Assembly (NCBI RefSeq): GCF_019737615.1
Contig: NZ_JAHKKS010000012.1
Span: 1-64,000 of the forward strand
DNA length: 64,000 bases
From: Sphingobium xanthum
GTDB lineage: Bacteria; Pseudomonadota; Alphaproteobacteria; Sphingomonadales; Sphingomonadaceae
Reading direction: 5' to 3'
Under the pieces are notes generated by a model, which saw only the letters and a list, made by a program, of their open reading frames with translations, was not told where the DNA came from and made no database searches. The first letter of the stretch is position 1. Each line of letters opens with the position of its first letter. Shown here piece after piece: positions 27,552 to 37,311 of this stretch. Both the position numbers and the translations under genes were made by a program.

Positions 27552-29134
27552 GCCAAGCCTCGTGCGCGGCGCAAAGCATCCGAAACCAAAGCGGGCGTCG
27601 GGGTCCGCCAGCGTGCTGCCACATATTGATCCGGACGGATCAGACAGGCCGCACCTGGGGAGAAATCGAAGCGACGCCGGATCAACTGCAAGGTTTCGGC
27701 GGCGATCCCGACATCAATAATCTCGACGCCGTCCGGAGCCGGACCCTGCCATCCATCAGCCAGGACAACGAACCGGTTGCCCAGCCTGTCCAGCAGCCAG
27801 CGGTTGCCGATGGGAACATCAATCACGGGACTACCAGGGGCGACCCCGCCGACCCACCGGTCCATGTCTGGCGTATTAATTCCGCTATCGGGATAGCTTA
27901 TCGCCGTCGACAAGCGTCCAGAATTCACGAACGGGCGGGCGAAGGGAAAATCCTGCGCCAATTCGAGCACCGCATCCCGAAAAGCCCGGCTGGTTTCGGA
28001 TTTCGGCGTGATGAAATCCGTTGATCGTGTCGAGTTGCGAATATTCTCATCCGCGGTCACGATGGCTTCCTCATCATATGTCTCAAGAAAGCTCGCCGGC
28101 GCTTCGCCGCGCAGAATGAGATCCAGTTTCCAGCCGAGATTATCGATGTCCGCAAAGCCGCCATTGCAGCCTCTGGCGCCGAAGGGCGAAACGAGGTGCG
28201 CGCTGTCACCCGCGAAGATCACATGACCATGGAGAAATCGCTCTATGCGGCGACACTGGAATGTATAGATGCTATACCATTCTCGCGAAAACTCGACGTC
28301 GGGGCCAAGCATGGCGCGCACCAGCGGTTCGACATTCTCAGGTGCGACCGCCGCTTTCCGATCGATGTTCCATCCCAGCTGGAAATCCAGCCGCCAGATA
28401 TCGTCCGGCTGCTTGTGCATGAGCGCTGACTGCCCCGGATTGAAGGGTGGGTCGAACCAGAACCAGCGCTCCGAAGGATGGTCCCCCTTCATCCTGATGT
28501 CGGCAATCAGAAAATTATCCTCGAAGATCCGGCCCTCAAATTCGAGGCCGAGCATGGACCGGATCGGCGATCGACTTCCGTCGCACGCGATGACCCAGTC
28601 CGCCCGAACCTTATAGCTGTTCAGGCTTGTCCTGACCTCCAGGTCGACGCCGTCATCATCGGGCAGGACGTTCGTCACCTCATGACCGAACCTCATATCG
28701 ATCGAGCTCAAGGTCGACGCGGCATCGAAAAGAATGTCTTCGACATGATATTGCGGGATGTTGAGGAAGCCCGGCCGCTTCTGTTCCTTCACCGGCAGCA
28801 TGTCGAACTGGTAGACCGGATCAGGCCGGTCGCCCCAGAAAACCTTTCCGACATTCCAGCTGACGCCTTTTTCCACAATGGCGTCACCAACACCGAGCCG
28901 GTCGAAAATATCGAGGCTTCGCTTGGAGAAACAGATTGCCTTGGATCCGGCGGAAATGAAGTCGGGCCGGTTCAGGAGCAGAACCTGATGGCCTCGTCGT
29001 CCAAATTCGAGGGCCATCGCCAATCCCACGGGACCGGCGCCGACAATGGCGATCGTGACGCGCTCCTGCCCGGATGGCGGACAGGGCGCTTCACCAATAT
29101 GTCTCCAGACGGGAATGTCTGACGGTCTGCCCAT
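27548..29134 (-). CDS. mhaA: FAD-dependent aromatic hydroxylase, MhaA-like (3-hydroxyphenylacetate 6-hydroxylase candidate)
   Basis: The ATG at 29134 lies five bases after the MBL stop and gives 528 residues; a TTG nine codons upstream is less likely. The protein is a class A flavoprotein monooxygenase, with GAGPVG (32-37), the DG motif block VIACDGSRSPIR and the second FAD motif FAGDSAHLVSPFGARG. This type hydroxylates phenols using NAD(P)H and oxygen. Next to hmgA and an MhaB-like protein, the most likely product is homogentisate from 3-hydroxyphenylacetate. An alternative is 3-(3-hydroxyphenyl)propionate-type hydroxylation (MhpA family). Confidence 0.82.
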   Translation of the reverse strand: MGRPSDIPVWRHIGEAPCPPSGQERVTIAIVGAGPVGLAMALEFGRRGHQVLLLNRPDFISAGSKAICFSKRSLDIFDRLGVGDAIVEKGVSWNVGKVFWGDRPDPVYQFDMLPVKEQKRPGFLNIPQYHVEDILFDAASTLSSIDMRFGHEVTNVLPDDDGVDLEVRTSLNSYKVRADWVIACDGSRSPIRSMLGLEFEGRIFEDNFLIADIRMKGDHPSERWFWFDPPFNPGQSALMHKQPDDIWRLDFQLGWNIDRKAAVAPENVEPLVRAMLGPDVEFSREWYSIYTFQCRRIERFLHGHVIFAGDSAHLVSPFGARGCNGGFADIDNLGWKLDLILRGEAPASFLETYDEEAIVTADENIRNSTRSTDFITPKSETSRAFRDAVLELAQDFPFARPFVNSGRLSTAISYPDSGINTPDMDRWVGGVAPGSPVIDVPIGNRWLLDRLGNRFVVLADGWQGPAPDGVEIIDVGIAAETLQLIRRRFDFSPGAACLIRPDQYVAARWRTPTPALVSDALRRARGLA

Positions 29135-29139
29135 CGCGG

Positions 29140-30099
29140 TCAGTCCTGCAACTGCGCCCAAACCTCGCGGTCGCGTTCCATGGTCCAGATACGCGGCCAG
29201 TCGATCCCGTCAAACTCATCCCACAGGCGCTGAACGTCGAACGGCAGGCAATGTTCGAAGATCGGCCAGCAACCGAACTGCGGTTCGAGCGCCATATGGG
29301 TTTCGAGAAATGCCTCCTTCAGCGTCCCGCCCCTTTTGTGGACCTTGCCCACCCGATCGATCATGACGTTCAGGAATTCGCGCGTCTGCTCGATCGCTGC
29401 GTCAGTGGCCGCAAGACCCTTGGCGACCGGCCCGCGCCCGCCGATCAGATTGACGGCGCGGAACGTCTTCAGATTGTCTAGCGTGCCGGTGGACCAATCG
29501 AAATGGAAAGCGTCTCCGGTGTAGAGGGCCGCTTCGGCCTCCACCAGATCGCCCGCGAACAAGGTGCCCGACTTCTCATGCCAGGCCACGATGTCGCCGG
29601 CCGTGTGACCACGACCGCAGAAGCGCAGGTCGATGCGACCGCGATCTCCGCCGAGCTCGATCTGGAAATCATTTTCAAACGTGATGGTCGGCCAGGTGAG
29701 GCCGGGAATACCCTCCGGCTCTTTGAAGAGCCGCGGCATTCGGCCATATTCGCTGTCCCAATCCTCCTTGCCGCGCTCTTCGATCAGCTTGCGGGTCGTC
29801 TCGCTCGTCACGATCTCGTCGGCCTCGAAAGCGCTGGCGCCCAGGACGCGCACGGCATGATAGTGAGTCAGGACGAGGTAACGGATGGGCTTGTCGGTAT
29901 GTTCGCGCAGTTTGACGAGCCAGTCGCGTGCGGCGGCCGGCGTGGCCCGTGCCTCGAAGCAGACGAGAAAATCCTCGCCTTCGATCGCGCCGACATTGGG
30001 ATCGCCTTCCGCCGTCAAGGCATAGACACCCCGATCCAATATCTCGAGAGTCTCTGTTTTTGGTGCCGTATCGGCTGACGAGGCGAAGGGCTTGGCCAT
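29140..30099 (-). CDS. MBL-fold protein with altered metal motif
   Basis: The 319-residue protein has the metallo-beta-lactamase fold with GRGHTAGD (His165) and LFAGD (Asp184). The first metal motif, normally HxHxDH, reads THYHAVRVLG, so Asp is replaced by Val83 and the following His by Arg84. Metal site 2 is therefore probably lost or rebuilt. It is the first gene of the homogentisate operon. MBL proteins of this pattern accompany such pathways and may hydrolyse a lactone or thioester side product. The activity is unknown; a mononuclear or non-catalytic role is possible. Confidence 0.85.
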   Translation of the reverse strand: MAKPFASSADTAPKTETLEILDRGVYALTAEGDPNVGAIEGEDFLVCFEARATPAAARDWLVKLREHTDKPIRYLVLTHYHAVRVLGASAFEADEIVTSETTRKLIEERGKEDWDSEYGRMPRLFKEPEGIPGLTWPTITFENDFQIELGGDRGRIDLRFCGRGHTAGDIVAWHEKSGTLFAGDLVEAEAALYTGDAFHFDWSTGTLDNLKTFRAVNLIGGRGPVAKGLAATDAAIEQTREFLNVMIDRVGKVHKRGGTLKEAFLETHMALEPQFGCWPIFEHCLPFDVQRLWDEFDGIDWPRIWTMERDREVWAQLQD

Positions 30100-30263
30100 A
30101 AAAACTCCTAAAACTGCAGCCGCGCGGTCGGCATGCGGCTTTGCGACGTTTAGGCCTTCCCGGCAGCTTGTCTGTCTCTAGACCTGAGGACAGACAAGGC
30201 TTTGAGTCCGTGCCAAATCTCCCTGTTCACTGTGCGGGTCGATCTGCGGAAGAAGGGCGCCTG

Positions 30264-30641
30264 ATGCATAAGCTCTCCTACGATCCCGAGCTCGCACTCC
30301 TGGAATATGATCTCACGGGCTATTGGTCGATCGAGGAGTTTCGACGCTTTGAGGCGGAGCTTCGCGCCTTCCATGTCCAAATTCGCGGAGATCGGACAAG
30401 CTACCGGGTCTTGGCGAATGCGCGCGATTTTGCCGTTCAGTCAGCCGAGGTCAGGACTGCCTTTGAGGCGCTTTTCGAAGCTCTGAGCAGGGAAAATGCT
30501 GGACCCTTCGCTGTCGTCGTTTCTTCCGCGCTCAACAGCATTCAGGCCAAGCGGGCTCTGCCGCTCGCCAGGGTCCGCACCTTCAATGACGATGGCGAGG
30601 CTCGGCATTGGCTGCTGGCTGGCAACAGCCTCCCGGAATAG
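30264..30641 (+). CDS. Small protein of unknown function (SpoIIAA/STAS-like pattern)
   Basis: The ATG at 30264 follows GGAAGAAGGG and gives 125 residues (MHKLSYDPELALLEYDLTGY onward). Alternating strands and helices, with a central YRVLANARDFAVQS, look like the SpoIIAA/STAS-like small proteins common in sphingomonads. It stands alone, divergent from the homogentisate operon and 245 bases before an amidohydrolase. No function can be assigned. Confidence 0.65.
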   Translation: MHKLSYDPELALLEYDLTGYWSIEEFRRFEAELRAFHVQIRGDRTSYRVLANARDFAVQSAEVRTAFEALFEALSRENAGPFAVVVSSALNSIQAKRALPLARVRTFNDDGEARHWLLAGNSLPE

Positions 30642-30886
30642 CGCGGTTCGCGACGCTCGACGATGACGGTAGGCCTCCGCCAATTGACCTAATCTGCCAA
30701 GAAGATCGCACCACGCTGCGCCAGTCTCCTTTCCGGGCGCAGACTGGAAGCAGGACGACATGACTGTCCTCGTCACAAACATGCTGACCCTGCGCGGCGA
30801 GGGGCGGCCAGTTTCCCGCAGTCGTTAACGTCAATAATCTCCGTCGCGAAGAGCGCGCACATCATTCTGCGAGAAAAGGCAACGCC

Positions 30887-32605
30887 ATGAAAATCATGTC
30901 AAAAATCATAGCTTCACTGTTGCTTGGCGTTGCTCTGCCGGCGGCCGCTCAGCTCAATGGCATGCAGGAAAAGCCGGCCCCGGCGCCAGCTGACACCATC
31001 CTGACCAACGGGCATATCTACACGCCCAAAGGATGGGCTGAAGCGCTGGCTATCTCGCGCGGTGCGATTGTCGCCGTGGGGGATGCTGCATCCGTTACGC
31101 CTCATAAAGCGACGAAGACGCGCATTGTCGATCTGAAGGGCGCCACTGTTCTTCCAGGGCTTCACGACATGCATGTCCATCCGATCGGGGCGGGTATCGA
31201 CCAGTTTCGATGCGCCATTCCGCATGGTGCATCGCCGCAACAAATCTTCGATGTCACCGCTGCCTGTGTCGCGAAGGCCAAGCCTGGCGAATGGGTGACG
31301 GGACGCGCTTATGAGGTAGCCTCCTTCGGCGCCAATCCGCCCCACAAGTCGATGCTCGACAAGATCGCTCCGAACAATCCGGTCGTTTTCGAGGACATAA
31401 GCGGACACAGCAGCTGGGCCAATTCCGCAGCCTTGAAAGCGGCCGGCATCACGCGGGCAACGCCGGATCCAAAAGGCGGCATCATCGAGCGTGACCGCGC
31501 GGGCGAGCCGACGGGGGTCTTGCGTGAAAGTGCAGCCGGATTGGTGCGGCAGCATGTGCCCGCGCCGAGCCAGGAGCGCTATCTCCAGGCGCTCAAATGG
31601 TCGGTCGATCTGATGGCAAGTTACGGCATTACCGCGTTCAAGGATGCCGGCCTGAGCACGCCCGGCGCGATTGCCTATGCCGATCTGGCAGATCGCGGAG
31701 AGCTCAAGCAGCGCGTGATCGGCTGCATCATGTACCGGGATGAAGATCTGATCACGCAGCGGATATTGTATGCGCGCGATCGATTCAGCCCGACCTGCAT
31801 CAAGATCTTCCTCGATGGCGTGCCGACGGATGGTCATACTGCGGCGATGGTCGATGACTATGAGCCGCTCGATCATGGCGCACATGGCGGCGGGCGTGAA
31901 AAGGGCATCCTGATGATCCCTCAGGACCAGCTCGACACGATGGTGACCCGGTTCGATGCCATGGGCATGACTGTCAAGTTCCACGCCGCCGGCGATGCGG
32001 CGGTGCGAGCTGCCCTGAACGCTATCGCTTCCGCCCGGAAAGCCAATGGCTTTTCGGGCTATTATCATGATGTCGGACACAACAGCTTCGTGCAGATGAG
32101 CGACATCACCCGCGCCCGGTCGATCGAAGCCGCTTTCGAATTCTCGCCCTATATCTGGTATCCTTCGCCCATCATCGCCGATATTCGCAAGGCCGTTGGC
32201 GAAGAGCGCATGAAACGCTGGATTCCGGTCAAGGATGCGCTGGACGCGGGTGCTTTGTCCGTCCCCGGGTCGGACTGGTCGGTCGTGCCATCCGTCAACC
32301 CCTGGATCGCCATCGAAACACTGGTGACGCGGCAAGTTCCGGGCGGTGGTGGCGAAATTCTTGGTGCGCAGGAGCGGATCAGCCTGAAGCAGGCGATCGA
32401 CATGTTCACGCGCGCATCGGCGCGGCAGGCGAACATGGATGCGGCAACCGGCTCGATCGAGACCGGTAAGTGGGCGGACATCATCGTGATCGACCGCGAT
32501 GTCTTCGCAATTCCCGCGACAGACATCCACAAGATCAAGGTCCTGCGAACCTTTGTCGGCGGTGAGGAAATCTACACCGCATCGGGAGCGGCTTCCAGCA
32601 AATGA
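30887..32605 (+). CDS. Exported YtcJ-type amidohydrolase 1
   Basis: The 572-residue protein has a signal peptide ending PAAAQ at about residue 22. It has the metal-binding His96-Met... pattern as HDMHVHP (His96 and His98), a conserved FHAAGDAAVR block and a later PGSDW block of the amidohydrolase-3 family. Members hydrolyse amides, esters or carbamates at a metal centre. It is almost co-linear with amidohydrolase 3 at 42622, which has the same length, and more distant from amidohydrolase 2 at 33167. The substrate is unknown. Confidence 0.88.
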   Translation: MKIMSKIIASLLLGVALPAAAQLNGMQEKPAPAPADTILTNGHIYTPKGWAEALAISRGAIVAVGDAASVTPHKATKTRIVDLKGATVLPGLHDMHVHPIGAGIDQFRCAIPHGASPQQIFDVTAACVAKAKPGEWVTGRAYEVASFGANPPHKSMLDKIAPNNPVVFEDISGHSSWANSAALKAAGITRATPDPKGGIIERDRAGEPTGVLRESAAGLVRQHVPAPSQERYLQALKWSVDLMASYGITAFKDAGLSTPGAIAYADLADRGELKQRVIGCIMYRDEDLITQRILYARDRFSPTCIKIFLDGVPTDGHTAAMVDDYEPLDHGAHGGGREKGILMIPQDQLDTMVTRFDAMGMTVKFHAAGDAAVRAALNAIASARKANGFSGYYHDVGHNSFVQMSDITRARSIEAAFEFSPYIWYPSPIIADIRKAVGEERMKRWIPVKDALDAGALSVPGSDWSVVPSVNPWIAIETLVTRQVPGGGGEILGAQERISLKQAIDMFTRASARQANMDAATGSIETGKWADIIVIDRDVFAIPATDIHKIKVLRTFVGGEEIYTASGAASSK

Positions 32606-32748
32606 GCGATCATGCGTCGCGGGTCGTCGGTTCATCCTCAAGTCGGGGGGGTGATCGCCGGCCTGGCGAAGGAACTCACAAGGGCAGCCTTGGCGCGCCT
32701 CTTCCCCAATGCGGACCCGAAGGCCATTGCCGAGACGCAAATGGCTGA

Positions 32749-32905
32749 CTGCGAGGAACGATCGCCGACAGTATCCACATCTTTCGGGGCGTGCCCTATG
32801 GCGCGCCCACTGGGGCCAGTGCCCGTTTCCAACCCGCCGGAAAGCGCCATCCTGGTCCAACATTCGCGACGCGCTGGCCTATGGCACCATGTGCCTCAGC
32901 AGTTG
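32749..32905 (+). pseudogene. Remnant of a type B carboxylesterase
   Basis: One frame reads LRGTIADSIHIFRGVPYGAP then TGASARFQPAGKRHP, the amino-terminal hallmark of carboxylesterase/para-nitrobenzyl esterase. The match then jumps frame near 32850 to WSNIRDALAYGTMC, where the family continues W..RDA..YG..CPQ. A second small loss is likely at CLSS in place of CPQQ. No catalytic serine region follows. It is a frameshifted 5' fragment; the rest of the 561-base gap before the next gene holds nothing I recognise. Confidence 0.65.
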
Positions 32906-33166
32906 GTTCAGCTCGAAGGTTAGCACCGCACGGCTTGCGCGCGATACGATCTGACCGGCGTTGGGCCGGATGGGCGCGCTTTGGCTGCCACGACGAGCAC
33001 TGCCTGGCGTCAGATTGAAGCACGTCGCTCGGCCACCCGGGGCTGAGGATCGCGTCCAGGATCTCCACTTCCACCTTTGTCGACACGATCAAAAAATGTC
33101 CGTCGGACTTGAGACATGAAATCCGACGGGCAGAGGAAGAGTTCTCCTTGAGGGAAGGCGACCAGA

Positions 33167-34894
33167 TTAGCGCGTCACGCCGGCGAGGGAAGGCGGCGGC
33201 GCTTCACTGTCGAAGACTTTCTCACCGGCGATAAAGGTCCACCGTGCATGGATCTTGTGGATCGCTGTTTCTGGAACGCTGAACACGTCACTGTCGGTCA
33301 CGACAATATCGGCCAGCTTGCCAGGTTCAATGGTGCCGACAAGATCCGCATGGCGCATGACCTTTGCGCCATTCAGTGTGAAGATACGCAAGGCATCGGC
33401 GAGCGCGATACGCTGACCCGCGCCGAGCGTCGCTGCGCTCCCGCCAGGCTGCTGCCGCGTCACCATCGTTTCGATTGCAAGCCAGGGATTGATCGATGGG
33501 ACGACCGACCAATCAGAACCGGCGCCGACCAGATTGCCGGCCTTCACAGCATCTGCGATCGGAATCCATCGCACCATCCGTTGGTCGCCAACGGCCGCGA
33601 CGATGTCGCGCGTGATGGTCGAGGGATACCAGATATAGGGCGAAAACTCCCAACTCGACGACAGGTCCGCGACGCGCTTGATGTCGGAGGGATCGACGAA
33701 GCTGGCGTGCGCTACATCGTGCAGGGGACCGCCCGGGCCGTTCGCCTTGCGCGCCGCTGCAATGGCGTTGATTGCATTGCGGACAGCGGCATCGCCCGCG
33801 GCATGAAACTTCACATGGAGACCCTGCCGGTCGAAGTTGATGATCGCCGGATGCAGTACTGAGGCTGCGATGCTGCTCATGCCTTTCTCGCTCGATCCAT
33901 GATAGGGTTCGAGCATGGCAGCGGTATGGCTTTCGGTCGGTACGCCGTCGAGCCCGACCTTGACGCAATCCGCCTTGAACCTGGCAGTTTCGAAGCGTTG
34001 CCGACCTGCAATCATGGCAAGGCTCTCGCCCTCACCGCCCCGGTCAGTCGGGTTCCATCGCATGCATCCGCGCACACGTTGTTTCATGCCGCCCGAACGA
34101 GACAGATCCGACATGACCTTCAAGCTTTCCGGAACCAGGCCGGCATCGGAGAAAGAGGTGATACCATAAGACAGCATGAGATTGCTGGCGACTTCGAGCC
34201 CTTGCGTCATGCGCTCCGCGCTGGCTGGCGGCACCACCGCAGCGACCAACCCCATCGCGGCCTCGCGCAACACGCCGGTCGGCTCGCCTTTTCCATCGCG
34301 CTCGATCTTGCCGTTGACCGGATCCTTCGTCGCGCGCGTGATCCCCGCGGCCTTGAGAGCTGCGGAGTTCACGAAGGCGCTATGGTGGGATTCGTCGGAG
34401 AGTATCACCGGATTGTTCGGCGCGACCTTGTCCAGAAACGCGGCCGTCTGCTGCCCTTTGGCGAAGACGTTGGCGATCCAGTTGCCGCCCTGGATCCACT
34501 CGCCGGGCTTCGCTCTTTGAGCGCACGCCGCGACGGCCTTGCTGATTTCGGCCGGCGGCGCGGCCGGACGGAACCGGCAGCTGAATTGCTCGAGACCGCC
34601 GCCAATCGCGTGAACATGCAGGTCATGCAGCCCGGGCAGTACGGCGCCGCCATTGGCGTCGAAAATCTTCGTCGTCGGGCTGGCCAGGCTGGAAATATCC
34701 GCGGTCGTACCGACCCTTGTGATTACCCCGTCGTCGATCGCGACCGCTTCGGCCCAGCCATCGGGCGTCATCACTTTTCCATTGATGATCAGCATATCAG
34801 GCGCGGCAGACGGCGCCTGGCCCCACACCGGTGCTGCACTCGCCAGAGCGAAAAGGCTCAGGGTCAGATAGGCTTTGTTCGGTGAGATTTTCAT
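33167..34894 (-). CDS. Exported YtcJ-type amidohydrolase 2
   Basis: The 575-residue protein has a signal peptide ending PVWGQ near residue 26, metal-binding HDLHVH (His93, His95), a FHAAGDAAVR block shared with its paralogues and the closing GAGSDWSVVPSINPW. It faces amidohydrolase 1, with the esterase remnant between, and is divergent from the AraC gene at 35160. It differs from the other two in its central part (for example CMRWNPTD), so a different leaving group or acyl part is possible. Confidence 0.88.
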   Translation of the reverse strand: MKISPNKAYLTLSLFALASAAPVWGQAPSAAPDMLIINGKVMTPDGWAEAVAIDDGVITRVGTTADISSLASPTTKIFDANGGAVLPGLHDLHVHAIGGGLEQFSCRFRPAAPPAEISKAVAACAQRAKPGEWIQGGNWIANVFAKGQQTAAFLDKVAPNNPVILSDESHHSAFVNSAALKAAGITRATKDPVNGKIERDGKGEPTGVLREAAMGLVAAVVPPASAERMTQGLEVASNLMLSYGITSFSDAGLVPESLKVMSDLSRSGGMKQRVRGCMRWNPTDRGGEGESLAMIAGRQRFETARFKADCVKVGLDGVPTESHTAAMLEPYHGSSEKGMSSIAASVLHPAIINFDRQGLHVKFHAAGDAAVRNAINAIAAARKANGPGGPLHDVAHASFVDPSDIKRVADLSSSWEFSPYIWYPSTITRDIVAAVGDQRMVRWIPIADAVKAGNLVGAGSDWSVVPSINPWLAIETMVTRQQPGGSAATLGAGQRIALADALRIFTLNGAKVMRHADLVGTIEPGKLADIVVTDSDVFSVPETAIHKIHARWTFIAGEKVFDSEAPPPSLAGVTR

Positions 34895-35159
34895 TGGTCT
34901 TTTCCCATCCCTTTATCGACGAAGACATGCCATCACAGTCGACGCCCGAACGCTTGGCAGAAGCGGACAACCGCAACTTCGCTCACAATCCCTCATGCTT
35001 GGCGCGGCAATGGATGGGTTCGTCCGACGAATGTCGTATTGACCGGTTTTCCGCTGAGCGGGTGGTGGGAAAAGTCAATTACATGACCGAAAATATCAAT
35101 ACGTTTCGGCCGAATGAATTTGAACTGTCACAAATATCAGGGGGAAGAGGGGAGCGGTC

Positions 35160-36155
35160 ATGTTCGAGTCGCAAGTCTCGAAATCGGCCTTGGACGTATG
35201 GCTGGGAGAGTCAGACGTCATGGCCTCGGTGCGATCATGCGGGCGTATCGCGACCGTATCGCTGGGCGACTATGTCGCGACGACGGAGCGGATCGCGCAG
35301 GAGCGCAGTTGCCGCTCGCTGGGGTGGCGAATTGGCGATGCCTTGTCCCTCCCGCATCTGGGCGACATCGGCGCCGCCATCCTGGCGGCAAAGACCCTGC
35401 GGACGGCGATGAAGCGCATGTGCGCCTTTTTCGAGTTGTTGCAGGATTCCTCTCAACTCAGCCTGGAGGAAACAGACGATCATTGCTTCCTCGTCTATCG
35501 CATTCTCGATCCCGATATCTGGCCGCGCCATCAGGACGCCATTTTCACGCTAGCGCTCAAATCGGCCCTGTTGCGGAAGCTTTCCAACGTCTCGGCCAAG
35601 GAAATCGAGATCATCCTGGAGACGGACGATCATCAGGCGGCGCACGACCTAGAGCGCGAGACCGGGGTGACCTGCATCGCCGATGGCGAGTTCAACGCGA
35701 TCAAGTTCCCGCGACGATTGCTCGATCTGCCGATTGTGTCGGACGGCGAAGTCGCATCGCTGCCACTGCCGGACCTTAACTCGCTGCTGGTCGCCAAGCG
35801 CCGCTCGGAGCCGGTTTGCGACAAGGTCCGGCGGCTGATCTACCGGGATCTGGGCGCGAGGCCGATTAATCAGGAGATCCTCGCGCATGAGCTCGGCCTG
35901 TCCTGCCGCACGTTGCGACGGCAACTGGCGGCATGCGAACTATCCTTTCAGGAACTGCTCGACCAATGCCGCATGCGTCAGGCCATTCACGAGATCCAAC
36001 GAGGCCGCGCAACACCGATCACGCAACTCGCGCTGCGCCTGGGCTATTCCGAACATAGCACCTTCAGCCGCGCGTTCGTGCGCTGGAACGGCGTGGCGCC
36101 GCTGGCCTATCTGAGGCACCACAGCAAACCCGCGCCCGCCCATCTCGTCACTTGA
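35160..36155 (+). CDS. AraC-family regulator A (Arabinose_bd/OruR type)
   Basis: The 331-residue protein has a ligand-binding amino-terminal region of the OruR type (about 1-210) and a double helix-turn-helix at about 230-325, with LAHELGLSCRTLRRQLA and the second helix pair in GYSEHSTFSRAFVRWNGVAP. AGGGGAG lies six bases before the ATG. It is the first gene of a plus-strand run with a second AraC protein and the lyase/kinase pair. It probably activates the run or the divergent amidohydrolase. Confidence 0.87.
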   Translation: MFESQVSKSALDVWLGESDVMASVRSCGRIATVSLGDYVATTERIAQERSCRSLGWRIGDALSLPHLGDIGAAILAAKTLRTAMKRMCAFFELLQDSSQLSLEETDDHCFLVYRILDPDIWPRHQDAIFTLALKSALLRKLSNVSAKEIEIILETDDHQAAHDLERETGVTCIADGEFNAIKFPRRLLDLPIVSDGEVASLPLPDLNSLLVAKRRSEPVCDKVRRLIYRDLGARPINQEILAHELGLSCRTLRRQLAACELSFQELLDQCRMRQAIHEIQRGRATPITQLALRLGYSEHSTFSRAFVRWNGVAPLAYLRHHSKPAPAHLVT

Positions 36156-36163
36156 CCAAGGCC

Positions 36164-37195
36164 ATGCACCCGGTCACCCTGATTGCAATGGAGAGTGGCG
36201 CACCACAAATATCGATCGATATCCTCAACTATATCGTCGATTGGCTGGAGGCTAACGGCACCTGCACCGGGCCCATATTGGAGGCGGCAGGGATCAGTCG
36301 GACGGTGCTTATCTCGCGCGCCCCGTTCATCGATCTGGCCAGATATGTGCATTTCTTCGAACTCGCGGCCGAATGCTCGGCAAGTCCCAACCTCGGTCTC
36401 CATGCCGCCCGCTTCAAGGACCCCGGTAGCCTGAGCGCACTCGGCTATTTGTTCATGAGCGCGCCGACCCTGCTCGATGCCGTGCTTTACGTCTCGAACC
36501 ATCTCAAGGCGCTGCAAGGGGGAACGGTCCATCGGGTTATCGCCACCCAAGGCTCCGTCCGGGTAGAATATCGCATCATCGATGATGGCATCGTTCACCG
36601 GCGGCAGGATGCCGAATATTCCATCGCGGCGATCGACAACCTCATCAAAATCTATTCCGATGGAAAGGTTCGCCCGCAAGAAGTGCATTTTGAGCATAGC
36701 CTCACCGGCCGCTACGGCAATTACTGGACGCATTTCGGCTGCGAGACATTCTTCGAGCAAGAGAGCAATGCGATCATCTACGCCCGGGACGGTTTTGAGA
36801 TGCGAAGTCCCCTGCGCCAGGGCATGTTGACCAACATCATCGCCAACCATCTCGAAACGCTCGCGCGTGCCAGAACCGGGCAATATTCGACCAGCGATCA
36901 GGTACGGGAATTGATCGTGGCGGGCCTTCATTCGGAAACGCAGATCGCGGACCGGCTCGCAATCTCCGTTTCGACGCTCGCCCGCCGGTTGAAGGCCGAG
37001 GAAAAGCCCTTCCGGCATCTTCTGGCCGAGCATCGGATCTCCAACGCGAAGCGGATGCTCGCGACCTCGGACCGGACCATCGCCGACGTTGCGCTCGCGG
37101 TCGGTTATTCAGAGAGCGCGAGTTTCATCAGGGCTTTTCAGCAGCGTGTCGGATTGAGCCCCTCGCAATATCGCGAGGCGTCCGCGCATGATTGA
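36164..37195 (+). CDS. AraC-family regulator B (Arabinose_bd/OruR type)
   Basis: The ATG at 36164 gives 343 residues. A TTG at 36152, overlapping the previous stop by four bases, would add four, and the ribosome sites do not decide between them. The protein has the same layout as regulator A: a sensor region to about 240, then the double helix-turn-helix (IADRLAISVSTLARRLK and GYSESASFIRAFQQRVGLSP). Two different AraC regulators in immediate succession suggest control by two signals. Similarity between them appears limited to the general family pattern. Confidence 0.86.
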   Translation: MHPVTLIAMESGAPQISIDILNYIVDWLEANGTCTGPILEAAGISRTVLISRAPFIDLARYVHFFELAAECSASPNLGLHAARFKDPGSLSALGYLFMSAPTLLDAVLYVSNHLKALQGGTVHRVIATQGSVRVEYRIIDDGIVHRRQDAEYSIAAIDNLIKIYSDGKVRPQEVHFEHSLTGRYGNYWTHFGCETFFEQESNAIIYARDGFEMRSPLRQGMLTNIIANHLETLARARTGQYSTSDQVRELIVAGLHSETQIADRLAISVSTLARRLKAEEKPFRHLLAEHRISNAKRMLATSDRTIADVALAVGYSESASFIRAFQQRVGLSPSQYREASAHD

Positions 37196-37311
37196 TCGGT
37201 GTTGCGCGACGATGTGCGGTTTTTCGCAAAGAACCAACTTTTGACCAATGTTCGCGTCCGCCACGGAGCGCCATCAACGGCCTGACAACGAGCAAAGACA
37301 GAGGCGACTTG

